From Monosiga brevicollis MX1 (lineage: Eukaryota; Opisthokonta; Choanoflagellata; Craspedida; Salpingoecidae), in the NCBI RefSeq assembly GCF_000002865.3, contig NW_001865039.1, positions 724,791 through 788,790 on the forward strand: a stretch of DNA of 64,000 nt. Reading direction: 5' to 3'. The position numbers and the translations under genes are program-made. Every line of letters begins with the position of its first letter. Within the stretch, counting starts at the first letter, position 1. Below the pieces are notes generated by a model that was not told the origin of the DNA, did not search any database, and was given only the letters and a program-made list of their open reading frames with translations. Positions 1-10,500 of the stretch are shown here, in pieces.

Positions 1-484
1 GATAAAAAAAAAAGAAAATAAGATTGAGAGGCACTGTTCGGGATTGTTCCATGAGGCAGGCCTGCCAAAGGATCAATTGCACTGTGCGTAGTGCATGTCC
101 GAGCACGAAGACGCGGGAGCTGACCTTGGGGGGATGCGTTATTGCATCACGATGCTTCATAGAGCGATGCCTTTTGGCGCAGACGCGATTAAAGGACCAG
201 TGGCCGCAGTCGCAGCAAACAGCGCTGGGAAAAAAGGTGGTCAAATTTTCGTTGGCATGTACAGGATGGCTTTCAATGTAGTGCGCCATCAGCGGATCGC
301 CCTTGCGCATTGAGCACACACATCCTGGCGCAGGACAGTCAATCCAGTTCAGAGAAGGAAAGCACTCGGAAGGGCGGCGGAGATCGGGTGGAGTGGAATG
401 GTGCGTTTGAACATGGCGTTGCTCATTGGAATCCGAGACAAGCATGTTGCAGATTGCACAAGACACCGGAGAAGGAGTCGCCAT
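1..484 (-). CDS. C2H2-type zinc-finger protein, 5' part (cut by window edge)
   Basis: An open frame runs leftwards from ATG at 484 to the window edge without a stop (about 161 codons). It starts MATPSPVSCAICNML and carries three zinc-finger-like units: C-x2-C with paired His near residues 9-29 (SCAIC...HVQTHH), a second Cys pair with HYIESH near residues 51-73, and a third C-x2-C...H-x4-H near residues 90-111 (CCDC...HRSMKH). Spacing is loose compared with classical fingers, so DNA binding is inferred, not shown. The ATG sits just after a good acceptor (GTGCAG at about 488-493), and a GTGAGT donor lies at about 577-582, so an intron in or next to the 5' UTR is likely. The last ~15 codons read into an A/T-rich stretch and may be intronic. 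Product family beyond zinc finger not recognised. Confidence 0.55.
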   Translation of the reverse strand, partial: MATPSPVSCAICNMLVSDSNEQRHVQTHHSTPPDLRRPSECFPSLNWIDCPAPGCVCSMRKGDPLMAHYIESHPVHANENLTTFFPSAVCCDCGHWSFNRVCAKRHRSMKHRDAITHPPKVSSRVFVLGHALRTVQLILWQACLMEQSRTVPLNLIFFFFY

Positions 485-1060
485 AATGGCTGCACGCAAA
501 GAAAAGAAAGGCAAGGTGAGATGGTTCACGCATCAATAAATGGCAGCGCATGCGAGGAATGAGGAAGGGTGGGGACTCACCGTTGAGGAGAAGGAAAATG
601 CAACGGAAATTGTAACGGAAGAACGAATCTCAACGGTCAAACCATAAGGGATGACACTTGGTACGTGACCGAAGTTGTCTCGATGAACAGGTGAAAAAGT
701 GTCTCCGTCAAAAGGACTCAAAACAAAAAAAAAAAAGTTTTTCATGTTTGTGAGTTTGAGTTTTCGTGTTGAGTTCCAAGTGGAGGGCATCCAGAGGCGT
801 GCGCGCCGTGGATGTGATTGTTATTGTTATTGGTGTGCTTTCACCGCGATCGTTTGACCCCAGAGGAGACGGTGCTATTTGGACACGCTTTGCAGCTGGG
901 TGAGAACTTGTGTGAGGGGTGATTGACAGGGGGCTGGCTGGCCATCATGCGTTTGGCAAGGTGATTGTTTTCGGCTCCATCGAGCGAGTCGATCCCGGCC
1001 TTCGCTTGTTTTGATCCCGTCCTCTTCTCCGCCGATCGACGTTGAGAGTACAAACCGTAC
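485..1060. promoter_or_regulatory. Divergent intergenic region, zinc-finger gene / CAP-Gly gene
   Basis: Head-to-head spacer of 576 bp between the leftward zinc-finger gene and the rightward CAP-Gly gene. It holds the likely 5' UTR intron of the former and otherwise no convincing coding frame. It is the only place for both promoters. A short A-run lies at 724-736. Confidence 0.4.
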
Positions 1061-1208
1061 ATGATGGGCGGAGTCACCGAAGACGATCTTGGAAAGAGAG
1101 TTCAAGTGCCGCTCCGAGGGCCGGGCAAACTCGTTTTTCTCGGGCGCACTGACTTTAAAGAGGGCCTCTGGGCTGGCATTCGCCTTGATGAGCCCAAGGT
1201 CAGTTGTT

Positions 1209-1306
<98 letters not shown>

Positions 1307-4300
1307 CAAACACTATTTCTTGGCGGGTACCGAAGCAGTCCCGGCTCACTCAAATCACCTATGCGCTGGACAAACGTAGGGGAAGAACGACGGTGCGGTC
1401 GGCACCCGTCGTTACTTTACGTGCCCGCCCAAGCATGGCATCTTTGTGCAGCCTGACAACCTGTCTCTGGCAGGACCCAGTGAGCGGCGACGCGCGATCC
1501 GCGGTGGTGGTGGGGCCAGCCGCCAGCAAATGGAAGATGGTGCTCAGAATGCCAACAGTCAAGCCGGACCATCTGACAGTGGTGGCAACGCCGCCAGCGT
1601 CAACGGAACACCAACCAGGGCGCTGAGCAAAGCGGCGTCAAGCTCCCGGACAAAGAACACCAAGAATGCAGCCAACCCGACCAGCGCCACTGCTGCCACC
1701 ACAGGCTCACGGCGCTTAAGTTCACCGTCTGGAAGCCGGGCTGGGCTCTCTGCCGCGAGTTCTAGTCCTACCCCCACCAGCTCTTCGCGGCGCGCAACCC
1801 ATCGCACTGCCCAAGCTCGGCCTGGAAGCACTGGGACTCTGAGCCCAGCAGCCATGATCACCGATTCAGGCCCTGCAAGCACCAACTCGAGTCGGCGAGG
1901 CTCACGGCCCAATCAAACGGTGCCCGACGCGACGCCGACCGCCGCAAATCGAGGCTCGGCTAAATCACTTGCAAGATCCATCGACGCCAAGAGTAGCAAC
2001 ACCCCTGTCGCGACAGCTGCTGAGCGCAGCAGCAAGCTGAGCCACACCACCAGCGCTGGGGAGACACACGCTCAGCCCACTGCCAGCGTGGCCTCTCATT
2101 CGCCTGCCAGCAAAGCTTCAAATGTCTCAAAGGCTGTCGAGACTAAGTCTGCAACACCAACACGCACTACAGCAGCCAGGGCTGCCCGCAATCCCGTAGC
2201 AAGCATGCCGCACCAAAAAGAAGCCATTGACGTGAGCGACGTAAAGAACGCACGATCGCAAGAATCAGATGAAGCCAACGTCCCCTCGATATCTCCGACG
2301 GCACAAGCAACTCAATCAAGCCTTTTAGACGCCAGCCCTAACCCGACACCACTCAGCACCAAGCATGCCAGTCGCGTTTCCGCGCCGGCTGGGCCGCGCC
2401 AAACTGGATCCCCAACAAACTGCAAGGCACAGGAGGCTGAGGATCTGCCACCCCTTGCTCGTCAAGTTCTGGCAAGTAGGGCCGGTGCCCCCCGCCGTCG
2501 CCCGGTCTCTATTCACGGCACTCCAACAAAGCCACCACCCAGCAAGGCTTCATTTGAGAAAAAAGTCGCGTCATCGCCGGATCCTGCGTCGTCAGCCAGC
2601 CATCAACATGTGGCGACAGAAGGCTTGAGCCTGTGGCATTCAAACTCACCCCGTGCGCAACGCGGGTCGTCGCCAATTACCAAACCTCAAGAGGTTGTGC
2701 CTCAAGCAACGGAGACAGTACGTGCCGAGCAGCCTGTGACCCCTCCCACCACACAAGAAGCAAGCCAACCAACTGCGATACTCTCTCCGGCCGGATTTGA
2801 CACTGACACCGCGTCACGCGAGGCGACCCAAAGCTCCACCCCGGCCAAAGTTACAATCGGGGCCGAAGCCGCAGTGGTATCCTCCTTAGAGGTCAATGAG
2901 ATGCGAAAGCCAGTGCGCACCGGCACGCGCGTGACACCAATCCCTTCACGACGCCTGCGCAGTAGCATGGACAGGGGCAGCGCTTCAACCAGCCGTCCCT
3001 CAGAGTCGGTCGATGCAAAACTCTTGGATTCGGACGCAGCAAACACGGACCAGACTTTTGACACGACACAACTGGATCCAAGCGCTGTTGCCCAACGAGC
3101 CGATGTGCCCATTCCTCTGATGCCCTCACCGGCCGCCATGAATACTGCCATGGATGTATTTATTTCCCCAGGTGAGGCTACTGATCTGAGTGCAGAGCTG
3201 GTGCAAATTGACAACAAGTCGGACGCAACACAAGCGCGGCTGGCTCATACTGAGACCACGGCTTTGGGTGCGAGCGCAATCAAACAAGACGCTACGGACC
3301 AAGTCATTGCCACGATGGCGACGAAGCCACCTGCTTCACGCCCGGCACGCCGTAAACCAAGCACCCCGCCCCGACATGCCTCGCGCAGTAGCCTCACAAG
3401 CGAGCCCGCTCGTGGAACCCCCTCCCCGGCTGAGCTGGATGCATCCATCTTGGATGCACGCGACAAGCGTGCGCTAGGTGAGGGTTCCTTAAAGCTGTTG
3501 CTTTACACTCTGTTCTGTATGTTGTCTGGCCGTCCGTCCAAACCACCAAGCTCACGCACATGTAACCTCCTTTGCGTGCGTAGGCAACAATAAGGATCCA
3601 CGATGGCATGATTCATCTGCGTCACCGCGACGGCCCATGCCCCGAATGGAAGCACCTCGCGACAGTTTGCTCAAGGAGAAGGATGCGCTGGCTGCCACTG
3701 TGGCTCGGCTCAACGAAGAGTTGAGTTCAGCTCGTGCTGCGTTGCAAGCCTCTCAAGAGGCACAAGCCAAGCAAGAGGCTTCTTTTGCGGCCTCGACCTC
3801 TCAGTGGCAGGCTAGACTTGAGGAGCAAGCAAGCCAACTTGAATTGGCTCAGGCACACTCAGAGCAGCACAGTCAGCAACCGACCATAACCGAGCTGAAG
3901 GCACAGGTCACTGCGCTGCAAGAGCAGCTGCGAACAGTTGCCCAAGACCACGAGGCCGCCATGGTGATTGCCAAACAACAAACGGAGACTGCACAGCAGG
4001 AAGCCAATGACTTGCGCATTGCCCTGGAAGAAGTACACCAACAATCACAGGCGACTTGGGAGCAGCAACGTACTGAGCTCGAAGGGCGCCTCGCGTCTTT
4101 GAACGCCTCTTTAAAAGATGAACAATTGGCTCTAACCACACAAAAAGCGCAAAACGAGATACTTTCGACTCGCGTTGCAGAGTTGGACGCAGCCCAAAGG
4201 GATGCAGCAGCAAACACCACAGACAAGACAGTATCCGCCCCTAGCCCAGTACCAGATCCGCCTCTTGAGCTCGTCCAGGCCAACGAGAGCCTGAGGCAGG

Positions 4301-6881
4301 AATTAGCTGAGGTGCAGCAGCGTCTGACCAAACAGGAGCTACAAAACGTTGAGCTGCTGGAGCAGGCACGCAAGGAGGGTGTCCGTATGACTGAAGCTCA
4401 ACAAGCCGCCGCTGATCAGGAGCAGCAACGCGCTTTGCGGCAATTGCGTGACGAGTTGCTTGAGGCCAAGGTAAGCTTGCTGATGCTTGGCTCAATATCA
4501 AGGACATGACTGCCATCGTTAACACACACGCACACATTCATTCACTCACACACTTTTTTTTTTTTTTTTTCTTTTTTTTTTCTTTTTTTTTTCTTTTTTT
4601 TTTCTTTTTTTTTTCTTTTTTTTTTTTTTTTTTTTGCCGGCTGCAACATGTCCGTGTGGCCCCGTGATAGGCGGATGCTGAAGCGAGCAAGCATGCCCTG
4701 CAAACTCACCTACAAGACATGCACGAGCGAGAAGAGCGAGAGCAGCAGGCAACGGATGAAGCCGATCGTCGGCTGGCCGAGCGTGTAAACAAGGAGAAAA
4801 AGCGGGCGGCCATGGAGCTCGCGTTTCTTGCTGAGCAGCTGACGGAGAAGGAGGGCGAGGTGGCAGCGTTGCAAGCTGAACTGTTGACCTTGCGACATGA
4901 GTCTGGTCTTCATGTGCAACAGCGAGCTGCCATGGAGCTTGCCGATCACGAAAGTCGCACGCGCATCGAGACACTCGTCAAAGCACAGGCATCCTTTAAA
5001 GCGCAAATCACGACGCTTGAGACCAAGTGTCAAATTCAAGCAGAGGAGATGGCCCGGTTACGGGAGCATCTTCGGCATGCCAACGCTAGGTATGATGAGC
5101 TTGAGCGTGGGTTTGGTCTCCCAGGGGTCCCGAGTCTTGGCGTTGAAGGACCCGGCACGCCATCGCGGCGCGTCACCACCCCTAAAAGCGTGGAGACCTC
5201 GCACGCCGAGGCCTTGAGTGCCCTCAAGCTGCATGTTAGCCAGTTGCAAGAGGAAAAACGCATCTTAGAAGAACAGGCAAGCGTCGCTGTGGCTGAACAG
5301 CGCCAGGCCGAGACTCGCCTCAAGCAGGTGCGCGAAGCCCTGACAGATGAGCTCGACCAGGCTGCGCGGCAACAGGACCGACTCGAGCGACAGATCCAAA
5401 CCCTCGAACAAAAACTTGGTGTCAAGTCTTCCGAAGCGGCCGATCTACAGGCTGAGTTGGACGAGCTTCGCGACGAAGCCCATGAACGCGCCAGCACTGA
5501 CGCTGTTGTACAGCGGCTGCAAGAACGTATCGAAGAATTAGAGACAGCGCTCGCGCTCGCACACAACTCCGTACCCCAACGAGATAAAAGTGACCGTTAT
5601 GCTTCGGATATGCAGCGCTTGCAAAGCGAGCAAGCAGCTGCTGTGGAGAACATCCGCGATCTGCAAGAACGCCTGGCTCAAGCCAATGCGCAGGTCGCAT
5701 CCTTACGTCGAGCAGCTTTGGCTGGGGTGAGCTGATACTCGTGCTCGTGGGGTTATCGAGGTAGTTTTTGGTCTCCATCAATCGTGTTTGAGTTTGGCCT
5801 TTGGTCTTTTGAGAGCGTACATTTTACCTGAAGCGGCTGTCACTTTTGTAGTTGTTCTCCGTTTGACAACACGTGGCTTTACAACTCATGTAATTTTCTG
5901 GGGACTGGCGTCCCGTAGGCCACGACGGATGCTACAGATGCCCCAGAGCTTCGACAGATCGTTCAGAAACAGGAAGTCACCATCACGAGCCTTTTGGAGT
6001 CAACGGCAGACCTCAAGACCTCACTGCTGGCACGTGAGGCTCAGGTGGCGCGTTTGGAGGCACAGGTCGGCCTGAGTCAGAGCGAGACAGCTGATAAGGT
6101 ATGGACGGATGTGCGCTCGTATGCTTGACCCATGCCCGTCCCTCGGAAATCGCCCACACCTGCCATGCATATGTACCTTCTCACCTGAGCACTGTCTGTC
6201 CAGTTGATCCAAACAGGCACTGAGCTTGACCGTGTCATGTTCGAACTGGAGCAGCTCACCAAGGCATTGGAGACCAAGAACATTGAGCAACGGGACCTGC
6301 GCGCCAAAATGACGGCGTTGGAGCAGCAGCTGGATGAAGCAGCGCGGGGTCAGATTGGAGATGAACCAGTCGCTGATATTCTTCGAGTATGTTTCGTCTG
6401 CGGCTCAGCTCTGCAGACACCCATATGACAGCAGTAGATATGATGTGCCTCACGCGTAATTTTGTTCCTTGTGCTATCCGTGATTGTTTATCAGCACGAG
6501 CTGTCGGCTGTTCGGCACGAGCGAGATGAATGGCATCTGAAGTTTGCCGAGCTGCGAGCTGCCCAATTGGGGCCTTCCATCGAATCATCGGCTCCTTCCT
6601 CACCTCGTCAGTCGACTTTCGTGCTACAGCGCTACCGTTGGCCCAAAACCAAAGCGGTTGCATGCCTTGCAGGCAGAGCTCATCTGAAAACGGTTGTTTT
6701 GGCATGTGTTTTAGATTTTCTTCGCACGGCCAAAGCCCCTGCAACGTCCAATCGCTTGAGCAATCAAGTCGTTCTACGTCGCACTGGGTCGCTGAACGGA
6801 CGTCCGGCTACCGCCACTGGCTTAGGATCACCTCGTCGTCACCGAGACAGCATTGGCCACCTGGACAACACTTTTGGCTGA
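1061..6881 (+). CDS. CAP-Gly domain coiled-coil protein (CLIP-170 / dynactin p150-like)
   Basis: Seven exons: 1061-1198, 1380-3477, 3584-4470, 4671-5726, 5919-6098, 6204-6386, 6495-6881; phases join cleanly and give about 1,642 aa. Exon 1 plus the start of exon 2 make one CAP-Gly domain (residues ~8-75): GKRVQVP, GLWAGIRLDEPK, then the diagnostic GKNDG and HGIFVQPDNL. CAP-Gly domains bind the EEY/F ends of tubulin and EB proteins. Residues ~80-745 are Ser/Thr/Ala/Pro-rich and basic, typical of microtubule-binding disordered linkers. Exons 3-6 and part of 7 are long heptad-rich coiled coil with many Glu/Gln/Ala. I see no second CAP-Gly and no C-terminal zinc knuckle, so orthology to CLIP-170 or p150Glued is open. 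The last exon loses coiled-coil character after ~30 codons and may hide one more intron. Confidence 0.8.
1210..1305. repeat. (CA)n microsatellite in CAP-Gly intron 1
   Basis: About 48 CA units, making up half of the 181-bp intron (1199-1379) that splits the CAP-Gly domain. The apparent His/Thr or Val/Cys repeat ORFs across it are artefacts. Confidence 0.97.
4553..4635. repeat. Poly-T tract with an 11-bp period (T10C)
   Basis: Inside intron 4471-4670 of the CAP-Gly gene. Single C residues interrupt the T run at 4571, 4582, 4593, 4604 and 4615, an exact period of 11. It precedes the GATAG acceptor at 4666-4670 by about 30 bp. Confidence 0.95.
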
Positions 6882-7587
6882 GTTGTCGCAAATGCTACTG
6901 TCAGGCTCCAGCACGTCTGGAGGCCGGTTTTGTGAGTGCTCAAATGCGTGGAAGCACGGATTTGACGCTAACAGCTACCATCACAGGTTTTCTTGCGACA
7001 CTGAGAGCATGCACGTGTAATTATTTTTGATTGACAAAGAGTTACATACATGTACATGTTCATGTTCATGTAAATTTTTTTTTTCCATCAATTTGAGCGG
7101 GTTTATTGCCATTTTATTTCGAGCCAAGAAACGCACAGCATTTATTTGACTTGGTGAATCAAATACGTCCGCATAACTTTTTGATTTGAGTGTTGATCAA
7201 GGGGCAGCTGACGCCATCGACGGAATGGCCGGTCAACATGCCCGGGACTCGATTCATGAACCTTGCCTCTTCCTTACAGGTGAATGACTGAAGCTGAAAT
7301 TTGAAAAAGTAATACTCAATGTGTGGGCATTATTCAGTTGTCAATTTGCACCGCACAAGGAAAAAAGGATGATGGCTTGCCTTGACACGTTCTTGTGAGA
7401 ATGATAATTTAATTATAATTTATGCACACATGTTCAGCAGGCTTGGTATTCAATAGCATACAGCATCAGCCGGGTAAACCAGAGTTTGTGAATCTCAAAT
7501 AAGCATCGAGTTCCACTTGAAAGAAAAGGCAGGCGACGACACACGACACTGGGTGGACAATCGATCACAACTTCCGAGCGGTCATAT
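6882..7587. other. Convergent 3' spacer
   Basis: Tail-to-tail region between the CAP-Gly gene and the giant receptor gene, A/T-rich with short T runs. It presumably carries both 3' UTRs. No coding frame of interest seen. Confidence 0.5.
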
Positions 7588-10500
7588 CTAGGCAACCGTG
7601 TCATCCCACTCGTAATTATCAGAGAGGCGATTCTGCCCGCTCTTGCTTGGTGGGGCCAAGTTGGCGACGAGCGGGCGTGAGTTGCCTGGCTCAGATTTAG
7701 GCTTTCGCCAACTGGAGCCGCTCGAAAAGTCTGCTTTGGTGTCCCAAGCAAGAGAGGCTTGGCGAGTGATGCCACTCGGACCAATGAGATCCTCCGAAAA
7801 ATTAGCCGCTGCATAGATGTCTTCATCCTCGTCTACACTCTCCTCATCCAGAGTCAGCAATTGACCTTCGCCTGAGGCTTCTGCGGGCACCTCAACGGCG
7901 CGTGCCAGTCCATACACATCCCTGCCTGTGCGAGTGCGGCTGCGGTCTACACGCGAGTAGGTGTCTTTCACGACACCATCGTCGTCGTCGTCATCATCGT
8001 CGTCATCGTCATCCTGTGCATCTGCCTCGCTGATGTAGCTATGGCGATTAGCCATGCCGTAAATGTCTTCATCGCTCTCATCTGCAGGGCGGTTCAGCTT
8101 GGAGGAGGCTGCTGGAATGCCAGGTGGATGCACGCCTCCGCTCGAATACTCGAGCACGGAAAAGCTTTCGTCTGCATAGGTGCTGTCACGCCGATTCGCG
8201 CGGCCGTAGATGTCGTCGGCGTCATCATCAGCAGTGCGACCATAATGGTCATCATCTTGCTCCATGCCACGGTGCATGTTATCCCAGGCATAGGCGCCGT
8301 AGTAGGTGTCGTCGGCCTGACCACCTTCGCTGGCACCGTCGCTTCCTGGCTCATCAACAGTGCTATTCAAAGGCATTCCAGAGCTATCTGCGGTGGTATC
8401 AGCAACATTGGCGCGTCCATAGATATCCTCCTCCTCATCGCCGTCCTCATCACCTTGGTTGCCAATGTCGTAGTCCACCTCGGTCTCCTCACCCATACCG
8501 TCACCGCCAATGTCGTACACGGCGTCTTGGTCATTGACCGCACCCCCAATATCGTAAACAGCACCGCTAGTATTGTGATCGTCATCGTCGCGTCCAATAT
8601 CGTACACCGCGTCGTCGTCGACCGTGCTGCTAGCGCCCATAGCATTGCTGCCGATGTCATAGACCGGGTCGAAGGTCAGATTGTCAAGATCGGTTTCCAC
8701 CATGCGAGCACCGCCCCGACCCAAGCGTACTGCATTGCCCATGTCGTAGACTGCATCGTCGTCCGGACGACCACTGCCCATATCATAGATGGCATCATCG
8801 TGACCCCGCTTGTCGACTCCACTACCCATGTCATAAATCGCATCATCAGTAGGATGGCCCTTGCCACCATTCACGCCCAGCTCGTAGATGGCCTCTTGGC
8901 CGGTTCCCGCATGACGAACGAGAACACCACGGAACTCTCCATCCGTGTAGCGAACATGGGCCTGCTGGGCGCCGACGGGCTCCAAGTAGCCGTCCTTGCT
9001 TGAGAAAAATTCGTTGAGGTTGGCGTAGGTGCCGTCCTCGCAGGCTACCTGCGCCAAGCAATACTCATTCTCGTCCACACCCAGGAAGACAGGCTTAAAG
9101 TTGCCGTTGGAATCCTTGCGGTAGCCACGCGTCAGAGCCACTTCCTGACCTGTGGGCAGACGGGCCTGCGGCATGGCTTGACGTTGTCCTGGCTGACGCA
9201 AGAAATGTCCAATCTCCTCGTAGAGATGTTGTCGATCCAAATCAAAACGCTGGCCAAAGCCCAGCTCGGTGACATCTTCGTAGATGCCATCAGAGGGCTT
9301 GAGGGCAAGGTGCCCATCGTGCATGGAGAATAGGTCACGAACGGCTACATATACGCCGTTGGGGAAGCGAACACGGCTTTGTGCGTAAATGCCTTCCATG
9401 TTCAGCCAGTCGCCGACCTCATCGGCCAGCGTCAAGTTGCCATCGTCATCACGGCTGATAATGTCCTTGAGTTCCGCATAGATTCCGTTCCCCAACGAGA
9501 CCATAATGGCCACCGGCTGTTCGTACTCGTTGTCGGTAGTTGACTCTGCACCCACCGCAAGGTAATCGCTGCCGGGATTGTGTTCGGTCGAAAGAGTCTT
9601 CATGCTTATTTGGCTGGCAGCGGCGTTGAATTGGCCGTCTGTCTCACTGGTTTTGGCTTTGTCGCGCTGCTGTTGACGACGACGATGGCGCGCCACCAAT
9701 ATGATGAGCACTAACAGCAGGAGGATAAGCAAGGATGCCAAGAGTCCAATAAAGCCGGCCGTGTCAGAAAAGTTTGTGCTCTTCGATGGTACCACATAGC
9801 AACTTGAGCTGTCAGCAGAAGTATCGGGAGTTTCCACAAAAACTTGGGCCTCAGCTTCAGCTGATGATTGATAGGTCAGCGTTGGTTGGATGCAAAGCTG
9901 CGAATTCTCTCGGGGATTGCTCAAGCTGATCGTGGATGTGAAGGAGGCGGACGTGCCGGGTGCGACGTTTTGCTACACAAACGCAGAAAACGAAAACAAG
10001 AGCAATAAACCACCGAATAAACAAAGCAGGCCGATGATGAGAGTTGTTCTACCGTAGGAACCATTTTGATACAATAGACACAGCCGAGGCCCGCGCTATC
10101 CACGGCCGCCACGCTAAGCGATACAATAGCCCGTGCTTCTCGACTTACAGGGGTAGTGGCGCGCCGCACGTTTGAGGCCGCAGCGTCATCATATTCAAGA
10201 TCACCTGGCGGGTGTTTGCAAGGGGAAGGTACGTGAGCTGCATGCGGCGACGGGGCATTGGGTGGTAGAGCGCAAGGCACAAAATAAAAGCATTCACAAG
10301 ACAAGCATCAAGCAAAAGCCGAACTGACCCGAGAATGCAAAGTCCAGCTGAAGGCCATACGCAGGTACAGTTGAGGTGGGATCGTGTTCCACGGTCACCT
10401 GGAACTCCAGGGTGTCATCATTTCGCGTTGTTAAAAATGACGTCACAAGGACCGGGCGCAATACGGATAGACCAATGACCACTTGTGCATCCCCTTCTAC

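Noticed and set aside
1559-1912. Minus-strand frames within the CAP-Gly linker
   Set aside because: GC-rich Ser/Ala/Pro coding DNA leaves the antisense open; plus frame joins CAP-Gly to coiled coil.
8461-8889. Short, regularly spaced repeats resembling a CRISPR-like array
   Set aside because: The repeat unit is protein coding (Y-D-I-G codons), imperfect at DNA level and in a eukaryotic gene.
8041-9003. 320-codon open frame on the plus strand rich in Ile/Val/Ala
   Set aside because: It is antisense to the receptor tail and arises from the repeated Tyr/Asp codons there; no splice or domain support.
10327-10330. Treating the giant gene as several separate genes split at the exon ends
   Set aside because: All five junctions have consensus splice sites with matching phase, only the first exon has a signal peptide and only the last has a TM segment.
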